Assembly (NCBI GenBank): GCA_019418305.1
Contig: DYCA01000001.1
Span: forward strand, 96,675-111,260
Reading direction: 5' to 3'
DNA: 14,586 bases
DNA from: Clostridiales bacterium
Lineage (GTDB): Bacteria > Bacillota > Clostridia > Oscillospirales > Butyricicoccaceae
A model generated the notes under the pieces. It searched no databases. It was not told the DNA's origin and worked only from the letters and a program-made list of their open reading frames with translations. The number at the start of each line of letters is the position of its first letter. Positions within the stretch are counted from its first letter, which is position 1. Positions 6,499 through 14,034 of this stretch are shown here, piece after piece. A program made the translations under genes and the position numbers.

Positions 6499-7926
6499 TT
6501 ATTCGTTAATATAGTGCAACCTTTGCAGAAATTCTTTGTTTTGTGTTTTTTCGCAAATTGCATCAATACCGGATGATATGACCCAGATTGCCATCCCCCT
6601 TCTGGCACAGGTTACAAGCATATCAATAATCATTTCGTGATGTGCCGATTCCTGCCCTGCAAACGGAAAAAAACAGATCAGCAGCCGCGGATTGAGCAAA
6701 TACCATTTATAGTAGGAAAACCGAAGCCGTTCCGGCAGGGTCCATTCACACAGTGGACGCAGCAGAGCATCCCCATTAAACCATCTCGATGCTTCCTGCT
6801 GAATATTTCCCATAATTTTTTTGCGGATAATGTGCCTCCCGGCTTTCGGAAGCAAGCAGATGCTCAGATTGTCCTGCGCGGTCAATTTATCAAACAATAC
6901 GCCGCTTGGACGGTCCGGACGTTCAATTTGGATTCCGATTTCCGTACCGATAATGCGCGATAATTCGCTATGCTCATATTTTTTGCCATTCAGACGAAAT
7001 TCTCCGCTCAACCAGCTTTGTTCCCGTAAAAAACAATCCCGGATTTGTGATACCGTATTATAGTTTTCATCCCTCAGAAAAGCAATTTCACCGCTGCGAA
7101 TCTGAAAATTCAATGGTTTCAGCTTGCGAAATGCCAGATTCTCAATCGACAGAATGATTTTTTCATCGTGATACGGCTCCGAACGGACTGTGCTACTCCG
7201 ACGTTTCCACCCTAGAATTTCATACAGTCGATCGTCATATTCTTCCGGATATAATCGATAAAATGATTTTCGATTTTTGATAATTTCGACCCGGCTGGTA
7301 TATTGATACAGAAATTCTTCATCCATATCACAGAGCATCACGGAGGTCCCCTGCTTGAGCAAAATCTGGATGCACTGCATGAGCTGCTCCAAATCCTTCC
7401 ACCGCAGAATCTCTGTCAATCGATCCAAAATGAGCAACTCGCTTTTCCAAAACCAAACACGGAACACAGAAAGCCGATAGTAATCCAGCAAGGAAAGTGA
7501 GCAAAGCTTTTGCGTCCATGAAAAAAGCAGCCCCATCTGCTGCAGCATTTCCGCTGTTTCCGACGTGTGCAGCGCGGCTTCTGCTTCCTTATTCTTTCGC
7601 CACCGCATCGGTTTGCTCAGAGCCATCATAAAATCCCAGACCGTCAATTCTTTGGAATCAAACCGGAATTTATCGGCTATGATGCTGTGCTGCATGACCC
7701 AGTGCTCTAAATCAATAGAACCCATACGGCGTCCATATAAAAAGACTTTTCCGCTTTTCATATGCGAATAACCCTTGAAAATATCCAAGAAAGCAGTACC
7801 GGATGTTAAGTGCTCATCCACGTAGATTCCGATGCACTCTCCACGGGAAATCGCAATATCAAATTGATAATCGCTTCCTTCTCGCTGAAAATGGCCATTT
7901 TCAACACGGATTAGTTCTTCTTTCAT
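6499..7926 (-). CDS. Degenerate tandem ABC protein (RbsA/MglA-like pseudo-ATPase), putative signalling adaptor
   Basis: This 475-residue protein aligns along its whole length with the genuine sugar ATPase at 12477-13970 but has lost the catalytic motifs. In domain 1 (about 1-225) the Walker A position GENGAGKS reads DEHLTSGT, the signature region reads LSLLDYYRL, Walker B LDEPT reads LDRLTE, and the H-loop His is gone. In domain 2 (about 245-475) Walker A reads RDENYNTV, LSGGNQQ reads TLPERLRF, and LDEPTRG reads CFFPFAGQ. Surrounding framework (GKVFLYGR, GEFRLNGK, WYLLNPRLLI, WVISSGIDAI) is kept and the frame is intact, so this is not a decaying pseudogene. ATG at 7926 has AGGAGG 11 nt upstream, inside the end of the kinase gene. 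Last gene of a regulator-kinase operon. I infer a non-hydrolysing partner of the kinase and/or sugar permease. Confidence 0.8.
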   Translation of the reverse strand: MKEELIRVENGHFQREGSDYQFDIAISRGECIGIYVDEHLTSGTAFLDIFKGYSHMKSGKVFLYGRRMGSIDLEHWVMQHSIIADKFRFDSKELTVWDFMMALSKPMRWRKNKEAEAALHTSETAEMLQQMGLLFSWTQKLCSLSLLDYYRLSVFRVWFWKSELLILDRLTEILRWKDLEQLMQCIQILLKQGTSVMLCDMDEEFLYQYTSRVEIIKNRKSFYRLYPEEYDDRLYEILGWKRRSSTVRSEPYHDEKIILSIENLAFRKLKPLNFQIRSGEIAFLRDENYNTVSQIRDCFLREQSWLSGEFRLNGKKYEHSELSRIIGTEIGIQIERPDRPSGVLFDKLTAQDNLSICLLPKAGRHIIRKKIMGNIQQEASRWFNGDALLRPLCEWTLPERLRFSYYKWYLLNPRLLICFFPFAGQESAHHEMIIDMLVTCARRGMAIWVISSGIDAICEKTQNKEFLQRLHYINE

Positions 7927-7929
7927 CGA

Positions 7930-8751
7930 TTATCCATCCTCCTGCGATAACAGCGGAAGCGTGATGCAGCACTCCGTACCAATACCAGCCGCACTGTAAA
8001 TCCGAAGGCCGTAATCTTCTCCAAACATCAGTCGGATTCGACTGTTGACATTCCGCAGCGCAATGCCGCCTCGCTGCTGACCGCTGACAGCTGTGCTGTC
8101 CCCTGCAAACTGTGCATTTAATCTTTCGACCTGTTCTTCCGGCATGCCGATGCCATCGTCGCGCACACGCAAAAACAGAGTCTGTTCACTGTTTTCCACA
8201 ATGATCCGAACCGTACCATGCTCAATCTTACCTTCCAGCCCATGTGAAACCGCGTTCTCAACAAGAGGCTGCAAAATAAGCTTGGGCATGCGTGCCTCCA
8301 ACAGATTTTCATTTTCCATTTCCAACTCCAGAGAGAGTTTGTCACCAAAACGGCAGCGCTGAATGGTAAAATAATTTTCAGCATTGTCCAGTTCATCGGA
8401 AAAGGTGACGTATTCCTGCACATTGGAAATGGTATAGCGAAAAAAAGTGGCTAAAGCCTCGGTAGTTTCAGCGATTTCTTCGCAATCCGCCAGCAGCGCA
8501 TCCGCACGGATCGCTTCCAACGCATTATAGAGAAAATGCGGATTGATCTGATTTTGCAGCGCGAGATATTCCGCCTGTTTCTGCCGTAACTTCGTAATTT
8601 CTTCACCATGCAGCCGGTCCTCAATAGCACCCAGAAATGCACTCAAATTCGGACTTCTGCTCCAGTCCAAACGCAGCACGGCTTCCAGATTTTTGTCATT
8701 TTTATAACGTCGAAGTGCACGCCAGAATTGCAATCCACCTCTCAACGACAT
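7930..8751 (-). CDS. Sensor histidine kinase, YesM/LytS type, soluble, without sensor domain
   Basis: This 273-residue kinase consists of a short N-terminal helix-rich region (1-60, ending in a likely coiled coil, EEITKLRQKQAEYLAL), the His_kinase domain and the HATPase_c domain. The phospho-acceptor is His72 in QINPHFLYN. The ATP-binding N-box is Asn166 in LVENAVSHG, the D-box is RDDGIGMPEE, and the G-box is in RGGIALRNVNSRI. It should autophosphorylate and pass phosphate to the response regulator encoded just upstream. Family members usually carry two membrane segments, an extracellular sensor and a HAMP domain (500-600 residues). None is present here, and the start has an upstream AAGG about 7 nt away, so truncation by a wrong start is unlikely. 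It lies 9 bp after the regulator stop and 3 bp before the pseudo-ATPase start. The signal input must come through a partner. Confidence 0.92.
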   Translation of the reverse strand: MSLRGGLQFWRALRRYKNDKNLEAVLRLDWSRSPNLSAFLGAIEDRLHGEEITKLRQKQAEYLALQNQINPHFLYNALEAIRADALLADCEEIAETTEALATFFRYTISNVQEYVTFSDELDNAENYFTIQRCRFGDKLSLELEMENENLLEARMPKLILQPLVENAVSHGLEGKIEHGTVRIIVENSEQTLFLRVRDDGIGMPEEQVERLNAQFAGDSTAVSGQQRGGIALRNVNSRIRLMFGEDYGLRIYSAAGIGTECCITLPLLSQEDG

Positions 8752-8760
8752 AGGATCACC

Positions 8761-10344
8761 TTACTTGTACAGCTTTTTATAATCCGATGGACTTACGCCT
8801 GTCGTTTTTTTGAACAGGCGGGAAAAATACTTCAGATCCCGGTAGCCTACCATTTCTGCAACATCCTGAATGGACAAGCCATCCGCACAAAGCAGCTCTT
8901 TGGATTTATTGATCCGCAGCTCGGTCAAATAATCCATAAAATTCTGACCGGTCTCCTTTTTAAATAGGGCAGAAAAATAGGTTGCATTGAATCCAACCGC
9001 ACTGCTGACATCCTCCAGACGCAATGCTTCTTGATAATGCTGCTGGATATAGCGCTTGGCTTCGGTGATCGGACGCGTTTCTTTTCGAGATTTTTCTTCC
9101 TTGAGCGACTGGATCTGCTGCCGGATGCCTTCTCGCAGCAATCGGAAAATATCTTGTGCGTTGGTGCATCGCCAGAATTTTTCCCGCATGGTTTCTGAAA
9201 ACCGATCTTCTACGTTTCCGCTTTGCTTCATACCGTAATTGGCGGCATCCACAATCTGTTCAAACCAGTCTTCCAGCATTTGTCCATTCAGCGGTTTTCT
9301 TGGCAAAATACAACGATAACTATCATCCAATTCCTGTTGAAACCGGTCTTCGTCCAAGCATTCCGCCGCTTCCTGGAATCGCTTTTTCTGCGCAGGGTCC
9401 ATTTGATACCGTTCGCCCAATGCAGGCGATTCGGCCTCCGCATCCCGCCATGGCTGCACCCGGCAAAGTCGATCCAGACAAAGCCACATCGCCTCACGCA
9501 TAGAAATATCCATTTGCTCCAGACAGTTTTTCCGACTGCCCAAGCAGATTGTGCTTCGGATATCCCAAAACAAATCGCGCTGTTTTTCGATCTCCTTACG
9601 AATCTTCGTGAACGCCTGTTTAACTTCGACCGCCTGATAATTCCGCAGGAATAATATGGCTGCTACGCCTTCCTTTTGGACAGAAACTGCATATTCATCG
9701 GCCAGTTGATGAACCTCACGTCGCACAATCTCCAAAGCATGATGCATGATCATCTGGTATCCATCTCGATACTGTTCTGCATTGGAGATATCCGGTTTGA
9801 CCAGAACAGCGAAATAACTGCCCGCTGCAAAGTGAAAGCCATATTCCGACGCTGCTTGTTCCGCGTTTAGAAAGGACTCATGTCGGGCAACAGCATTTTC
9901 AAGCGCAGCCATCAGCTGTTCCTGACACCGCTCCCCGCTCTTTTTCAACTGAAATTCCAGTTCCGCTTCCTCTCCCAGTTTATCCTTTAAGCGAAGCAGA
10001 ATCCCGCACAGTTCTTCCTGCTTGAGCGGTTTGAGAAGATAATCCTCAACACCATATTTCAGGGCATTCTGTGCATATTCAAATTGGCGATACCCACTGA
10101 TTACAATTGAATGCAATTTGGGCTGCAGCTCCTTGGCACGACGGATTAAATCAATTCCGTCACAACCGGGCATGCGTATATCGGTTATAAGCAGGTGAGG
10201 CTGCTTTTCTTTTACCAGCTCCAGAGCACGAAAGCCGTCATTGGCAATTCCGACGACTTCATAACCAAGCGATTGCCAATCAATTAGCTTCTGCATCAGC
10301 AAAATCACTTTGATTTCATCGTCTGCAAGAACTACCCTTAACAT
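8761..10344 (-). CDS. Response regulator with AraC-type DNA-binding domain (YesN family)
   Basis: The protein has 527 residues from the ATG at 10344. The receiver domain (1-120) has the acidic pair Asp8-Asp9, the phospho-acceptor Asp55 in LITDIRMPG, and the conserved Lys in DYLLKPLK. A linker region of about 300 residues follows, as is usual in the YesN group. The last 100 residues are an AraC double helix-turn-helix (LEDVSSAVGFNATYFSALFK, then IQDVAEMVGYRDLKYFSRLF). The open frame extends 25 codons upstream to 10419, but that stretch is the translated palindrome and promoter. The start at 10344 is preceded by GGGGGTG 4 nt upstream and matches the receiver N-terminus. It should be phosphorylated by the adjoining kinase and probably activates the sugar ABC operon immediately upstream. 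Confidence 0.94.
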   Translation of the reverse strand: MLRVVLADDEIKVILLMQKLIDWQSLGYEVVGIANDGFRALELVKEKQPHLLITDIRMPGCDGIDLIRRAKELQPKLHSIVISGYRQFEYAQNALKYGVEDYLLKPLKQEELCGILLRLKDKLGEEAELEFQLKKSGERCQEQLMAALENAVARHESFLNAEQAASEYGFHFAAGSYFAVLVKPDISNAEQYRDGYQMIMHHALEIVRREVHQLADEYAVSVQKEGVAAILFLRNYQAVEVKQAFTKIRKEIEKQRDLFWDIRSTICLGSRKNCLEQMDISMREAMWLCLDRLCRVQPWRDAEAESPALGERYQMDPAQKKRFQEAAECLDEDRFQQELDDSYRCILPRKPLNGQMLEDWFEQIVDAANYGMKQSGNVEDRFSETMREKFWRCTNAQDIFRLLREGIRQQIQSLKEEKSRKETRPITEAKRYIQQHYQEALRLEDVSSAVGFNATYFSALFKKETGQNFMDYLTELRINKSKELLCADGLSIQDVAEMVGYRDLKYFSRLFKKTTGVSPSDYKKLYK

Positions 10345-10375
10345 AATCCACCCCCGGTAAATACGGATGCTATAA

Positions 10376-10407
10376 GAAAAGGGAAAACGAATTCGTTTTC
10401 CCTTTTC
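10376..10407 (-). repeat. Perfect 32-bp palindrome at the start of the regulator transcript
   Basis: The 16-base half GAAAAGGGAAAACGAA is followed exactly by its reverse complement. In RNA it gives a 14-bp stem with an AATT loop, or a 9-bp GGGAAAACG stem followed by TTTTCTTAT. It may terminate the sugar operon transcript (binding-protein stop at 10475). It begins only about 1-2 nt after the predicted start of the regulator operon, so it also forms that mRNA's 5' end. Confidence 0.75.
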
Positions 10408-10414
10408 CATATTC

Positions 10415-10443
10415 ATCATAACACTTTAGCTGACGTTTGCCAA
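10415..10443 (-). promoter_or_regulatory. Predicted sigma-A promoter of the regulator-kinase-pseudo-ATPase operon
   Basis: On the minus strand, -35 TTGGCA (10438-10443), a 17-nt spacer and -10 TATGAT (10415-10420) match five of six bases each, with TGT before the -10 (extended -10). The predicted start is near 10408 and the leader about 64 nt. The three regulatory genes can therefore be transcribed separately from the sugar operon that precedes them. Confidence 0.6.
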
Positions 10444-10459
10444 ATGAAAATCATGCATA

Positions 10460-10483
10460 TACGAATAAGGGCTCTTATTCGTA
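10460..10483 (-). other. Hairpin spanning the stop codon of the binding-protein gene
   Basis: TACGAATAAG (10474-10483 on the minus strand) pairs perfectly with CTTATTCGTA (10460-10469) across a 4-nt loop. The TAA stop lies inside the 5' arm. There is no T-run after it, so it looks like a 3' stabiliser or RNase barrier for the abundant binding-protein message rather than a terminator. Confidence 0.4.
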
Positions 10484-11446
10484 ATCCGCAACATTGGATG
10501 CGTCGATCCAGGTGTTGTCAGTGATAATCACGTTCTCATCCAGCGTACCGCCGTCGAGCAGTGTAACAGCGGCTTCGATAGCGTTGGCAGCCATTGCGCC
10601 GCCGTTCTGGGAAACCGTGCCGGTGATACGGCCATCTTTGATGGCTTCAAAGCCGTCCGGCGTACCATCGACACCCGCAATAACAATACCGCTGTTCGCA
10701 CCAGCTGCATTACCGGCGCCAACTGCCATGCCGTCATTCTCGCAGATGATCGCATCCAGATCATATGCGGACAGCCAGCTCTCCACCGTTGCCTGCGCGC
10801 TGGCAGTATCCCACTGGCAGTCTGCCGGTGCAACGACCTGAACCATGTCCGGATAATTCTTCAAAACATTCTCATAGCCTTCCATGCGCTGCAATCCACC
10901 TGAGTCACCGGAGGGGCCGGTCAGGATCGCGATGTTGCCTTTGCCATTCAGCAGATCCGCAACATGCTGCATTTCGGTCTCGCCAGCCTTGACATTATCG
11001 CCATAGGAAACCGCCGAAATGCCGTAATTTTCCCAATCGGTGCAAGCCGAAATGATGTTGATTACAACCACACCCGCATCCGCTGCGCTCTTGGCAGCAT
11101 CGCACAGGCCGTCTGGATCAACAGGCTCAAACAGAATCGCATTATAGCCTTCGGAGACACACTGCTCAATCTGACTGATCTGCGTGGCAGCATCCTGATC
11201 CGCGCTCAGGATCGTCAGTTCAACGCCCATCTCCTCGGCCTTTGCCTCGGCTGCTTCGGATACTGCAATCTGGAATGCGTTGGTCTGATGCTGCTGAATC
11301 AGCGCAATCTTATAAGCACCGTCGGTTGAATCTGTGCCTGCATCAGAATTCTGCGAATCATTGGTTGCGGTGTTGCCGCAGCCGGTTGCCACGCCCAGCG
11401 TCATTGCGCCAGCCATCAGCATGGCAAGAAGTCTCTTTTTACTCAT
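10475..11446 (-). CDS. Sugar ABC transporter substrate-binding lipoprotein (RbsB-like)
   Basis: This 323-residue exported lipoprotein has a basic N-terminus (MSKKR), a hydrophobic core and the lipobox-like ATGC with Cys23 as the lipidation site. A Ser/Thr/Asn/Asp-rich tether comes next. The mature part is a type I periplasmic-binding-protein fold (Peripla_BP_4 group). Characteristic points are ALIQQHQTNAFQIAVSEAAE, AILFEPVDPDG, AILTGPSGDSGG, ICENDGMAVGAG, IAGVDGTPDGFEAI and ITGTVSQNG, which line the sugar pocket in RbsB-type proteins. It should capture a monosaccharide or polyol outside the membrane and hand it to the permease encoded upstream. The ATG at 11446 has GGAGG 7 nt upstream. It is third gene of the ATPase-permease-binding protein operon, 68 bp after the permease stop. 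Ribose, galactose and inositol-type ligands cannot be told apart by eye. Confidence 0.92.
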   Translation of the reverse strand: MSKKRLLAMLMAGAMTLGVATGCGNTATNDSQNSDAGTDSTDGAYKIALIQQHQTNAFQIAVSEAAEAKAEEMGVELTILSADQDAATQISQIEQCVSEGYNAILFEPVDPDGLCDAAKSAADAGVVVINIISACTDWENYGISAVSYGDNVKAGETEMQHVADLLNGKGNIAILTGPSGDSGGLQRMEGYENVLKNYPDMVQVVAPADCQWDTASAQATVESWLSAYDLDAIICENDGMAVGAGNAAGANSGIVIAGVDGTPDGFEAIKDGRITGTVSQNGGAMAANAIEAAVTLLDGGTLDENVIITDNTWIDASNVADYE

Positions 11447-11514
11447 TTTACTTCCTCCTCAAATGCATTTATGATAAGAACAGGACAGGATTTTGCCTTT
11501 GTTCCTAACATCCG

Positions 11515-12462
11515 TCAGTCTTTCTTACTCTTACCCTTGACATCAATCAGAACCGCCAGAACAATAATGGCACCCTTTACGATCTTCTGCCAGTGCGACG
11601 AAACACCCATGATATCCAGACCGTTTGCAATTACCGTAATCAGCAAGCAGCCGACGACAACCCCCCACGACTTGCCAACGCCGCCCGACATGGATACGCC
11701 GCCGACAACGCATGCGGTAATCGCATCCATTTCGTAGCTTTCTGCTGCAGTCGGTTGTCCAATCGTAACACGAGAGGTCATCAGGAAGCCGCTCAAGCCT
11801 GCCAGCAAACCGGCAATCGCAAAGGTGGAAATGCGGATCATCGTCGTATTGATACCAGAAACGCGAGCTGCCTGTAAGTTACCTCCGCAGGCATAAACGC
11901 GACGACCATAAACCGTTTTAGATAACACGAAGGAACAAATCAGAATAACAATCACTAAGAAAATCGCCAGCATTGGGATACCAGCAATCGAGTTTGCGGC
12001 AACCGCCCTATATTCCTGGCTGATACCGGTAATCGGCTTACCGTTGGAAGTCAAAAGTGCCAAGCCACGGACCGCGGTCATGGTGCCAAGCGTCATAATG
12101 AACGGCGGCAAGTCACCCACTGCGACGCCAACGCCGTTGACAACGCCGACGGCAAGTCCTGCCAGCATGGCGATAACGAGCGGTACGATCAGCGGATACT
12201 GTCCCTGCCCCAGCATTGCAGCTAAAATGCCTGCAAATGCAACCGTTGAGCCGACCGACATATCAAAACCACCGGCAATGATGACAAACATCATGCCAAA
12301 TGCCAGAATGCCATTGATCGAGGCCTGCTTTAAGATATTGACCAAATTGCTTGGCTGAATGAAGCTGGGCTTCAAGCAAGTCAACACAATTACCAACGCA
12401 ATAAAGATCACGAAAATAAAATATTCACTGACCAGTGCTTTTGCACTTTTCGTCTTTTTCAT
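11515..12462 (-). CDS. Sugar ABC transporter permease (RbsC-like)
   Basis: This 315-residue membrane protein of the BPD_transp_2 family has about eight to ten membrane segments. Diagnostic stretches are NILKQASINGILAFGMMFVI, IAGGFDMSVGSTVAFAGILA, PPFIMTLGTMTAVRGLALL and the cytoplasmic coupling region YEMDAITACVVGGVSMSGG, matching the RbsC / XylH / MglC group. As a homodimer it should form the channel through which the bound sugar passes, driven by the tandem ATPase. The ATG at 12462 has AAGGGG 5 nt upstream, and 14 bp separate it from the ATPase stop, so the two are co-transcribed. Only one permease gene is present, as normal for this class. Its coupling helices are also the likely docking site for the pseudo-ATPase, if that protein contacts the transporter; this is inference. 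Confidence 0.93.
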   Translation of the reverse strand: MKKTKSAKALVSEYFIFVIFIALVIVLTCLKPSFIQPSNLVNILKQASINGILAFGMMFVIIAGGFDMSVGSTVAFAGILAAMLGQGQYPLIVPLVIAMLAGLAVGVVNGVGVAVGDLPPFIMTLGTMTAVRGLALLTSNGKPITGISQEYRAVAANSIAGIPMLAIFLVIVILICSFVLSKTVYGRRVYACGGNLQAARVSGINTTMIRISTFAIAGLLAGLSGFLMTSRVTIGQPTAAESYEMDAITACVVGGVSMSGGVGKSWGVVVGCLLITVIANGLDIMGVSSHWQKIVKGAIIVLAVLIDVKGKSKKD

Positions 12463-12476
12463 AGTTTCCCCTTCCT

Positions 12477-13970
12477 TTATACCTCAATGGCTGAGGCGAG
12501 CGTCATAATCCGTTCCTGCGAGAACTCATCCCGTGTAACCTCGCCCGAAAGCTTGCCTTCGCACATTACCATAATCCGATCGCAAACACCCATCAGCTCT
12601 GGAATTTCCGAAGAAATCATGATAACCGCTTTGCCTTGCTGCACCAAACTGCCCAGCAGCAGATAAATGTCGCGCTTTGCACCGACATCGATACCTCGGG
12701 TGGGCTCATCCAAAATAATAATATCCGGATCGTTCAGCAGCCACTTTGCAATAACCACTTTCTGCTGATTGCCGCCAGACAAATTACCAACAATCTGATC
12801 GCCGGAAGGAGTTTTGATATTCAGTTTTTTGATATACTCCATTGAGGCACTGCGTGCTTTATTTTTGTTATACAAACCATTGGTGACCAGTTTTTGAATG
12901 GCAACCATCGCAATGTTATCGTTGACCGAACCGCTTAGGTTCAGGCCGGTTACCTTACGGTCTTCTGTGATTAAGGCTACGCCTTCCTTGATGATATCGT
13001 GCGGCGAGTGCACATTGACTTTTTTGCCCTTAACAAAAATTTCTCCGCCGGAAAGCTCATGCATACCGAAAATGCCTTCCACCAATTCGCTGCGTCCTGC
13101 GCCGACCAGACCGCCGATTCCAAGAATTTCTCCCTTACGGACAGAAAAACTGACACCCTTCACCTTGTTATCCGCACGGACAATATCTTTGGCTTCAAAA
13201 ACGACATCACCGATTTGTGCATCCAATTTCGGGAATACATCCGTAATCTCACGACCAACCATCATTTTAATCAGCTGCGCTTCGTTTAGGTCTTTTGTGT
13301 CGCCCGAACCAATGTACTGACCATCACGATATACGCTGACACGATCACAAATGGTGAAGATTTCATCCATACGATGCGATATGTAAATGATGGCAACGCC
13401 TTTTTCTTTCAGCCTGCGAATATGGCCAAACAGCAGCTCCACTTCGCGTTCCGTGATGGCGGCTGTTGGCTCATCCATTATAATAACTTTTGCCTTGATA
13501 GAGATCGCCTTGATGATTTCGATCAACTGACACTGTGCAACGGTCAGATTGCGAAGCTTTTCCTTAGGAGATACGTGCAGTCCGCATTCTTCAATCAGCT
13601 TTTGCGCCTCTTCTATTTCTGCTTTGTTATCTACCAAACCGTGCTTACGCAGCTCCCGGCCTACAAAAATGTTTTCATACACGGTCATATCCAGAATCGG
13701 ATTCAATTCCTGATGAATCATTGCAACACCATGATCCATAGCCTCTTTGGGATTAGAAACCTTATATGGTTGCCCATTAAAGAGGATTTCCCCGCCTTCA
13801 TCCTTGGTGTAAATGCCCATCAAGATTTTCATCAGTGTGGATTTTCCCGCACCGTTTTCTCCCATAAGCGCATGCACTTCTCCGGGTTTTATCTGAAGCT
13901 GTACATGGTTCAGCGCTTTGACGCCGGGAAATGTCTTGCTGATATCCTTCATTTCCAGAATATACTCCAT
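12477..13970 (-). CDS. Sugar ABC transporter ATP-binding protein, tandem domain (RbsA/MglA-like)
   Basis: This 497-residue protein holds two fused ABC domains. Domain 1 has a perfect Walker A (GENGAGKST), Q-loop (MIHQELN), Walker B (IIMDEPTAA) and H-loop His (ISHRMDEI). Its signature is atypical (LTVAQCQL), as usual in this class. Domain 2 has the usual degenerate Walker A (GLVGAGRSE), a canonical signature (LSGGNQQK) and Walker B (IILDEPTRGIDVGA). It powers import of a monosaccharide through the adjoining RbsC-like permease. The frame opens at an ATG at 13994, but GGAGG 7 nt before the ATG at 13970, and the family N-terminus MEYILEMKDISKTFPG, fix the start there. It is the first gene of the operon, about 30 nt after the predicted transcription start. 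It is the intact counterpart of the degenerate protein at 6499-7926. Confidence 0.94.
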   Translation of the reverse strand: MEYILEMKDISKTFPGVKALNHVQLQIKPGEVHALMGENGAGKSTLMKILMGIYTKDEGGEILFNGQPYKVSNPKEAMDHGVAMIHQELNPILDMTVYENIFVGRELRKHGLVDNKAEIEEAQKLIEECGLHVSPKEKLRNLTVAQCQLIEIIKAISIKAKVIIMDEPTAAITEREVELLFGHIRRLKEKGVAIIYISHRMDEIFTICDRVSVYRDGQYIGSGDTKDLNEAQLIKMMVGREITDVFPKLDAQIGDVVFEAKDIVRADNKVKGVSFSVRKGEILGIGGLVGAGRSELVEGIFGMHELSGGEIFVKGKKVNVHSPHDIIKEGVALITEDRKVTGLNLSGSVNDNIAMVAIQKLVTNGLYNKNKARSASMEYIKKLNIKTPSGDQIVGNLSGGNQQKVVIAKWLLNDPDIIILDEPTRGIDVGAKRDIYLLLGSLVQQGKAVIMISSEIPELMGVCDRIMVMCEGKLSGEVTRDEFSQERIMTLASAIEV

Positions 13971-14006
13971 GCTTTTCCCTCCCCGCTTTTTCATTTCCTT
14001 GTGATA

Positions 14007-14034
14007 ATTTTATCAAAGTATTTCATATTCTCAA
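14007..14034 (-). promoter_or_regulatory. Predicted promoter of the sugar ABC operon with overlapping inverted repeat
   Basis: On the minus strand, -35 TTGAGA (14029-14034), a 16-nt spacer and -10 TAAAAT (14007-14012) match five of six bases each. TGA precedes the -10 (extended -10). An inverted repeat TGATAA-AA-TTATCA (14002-14015) covers the -10 and could be a repressor operator. The predicted start is near 14000, giving a 30-nt leader. Confidence 0.5.

Noticed and set aside
6499..7926. Calling the degenerate ABC gene a pseudogene
   Set aside because: The frame is intact, it has a ribosome binding site and tight operon spacing, and the framework is conserved while only the catalytic motifs changed.
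10345..10419. 25-codon N-terminal extension of the response regulator
   Set aside because: It would translate the palindrome and overlap the promoter. The receiver domain begins naturally at the ATG at 10344 with its own ribosome binding site.
13971..13994. Eight-codon N-terminal extension of the sugar ATPase
   Set aside because: The ATG at 13970 has an ideally spaced GGAGG and the family N-terminus; the upstream ATG has its purine run too close.
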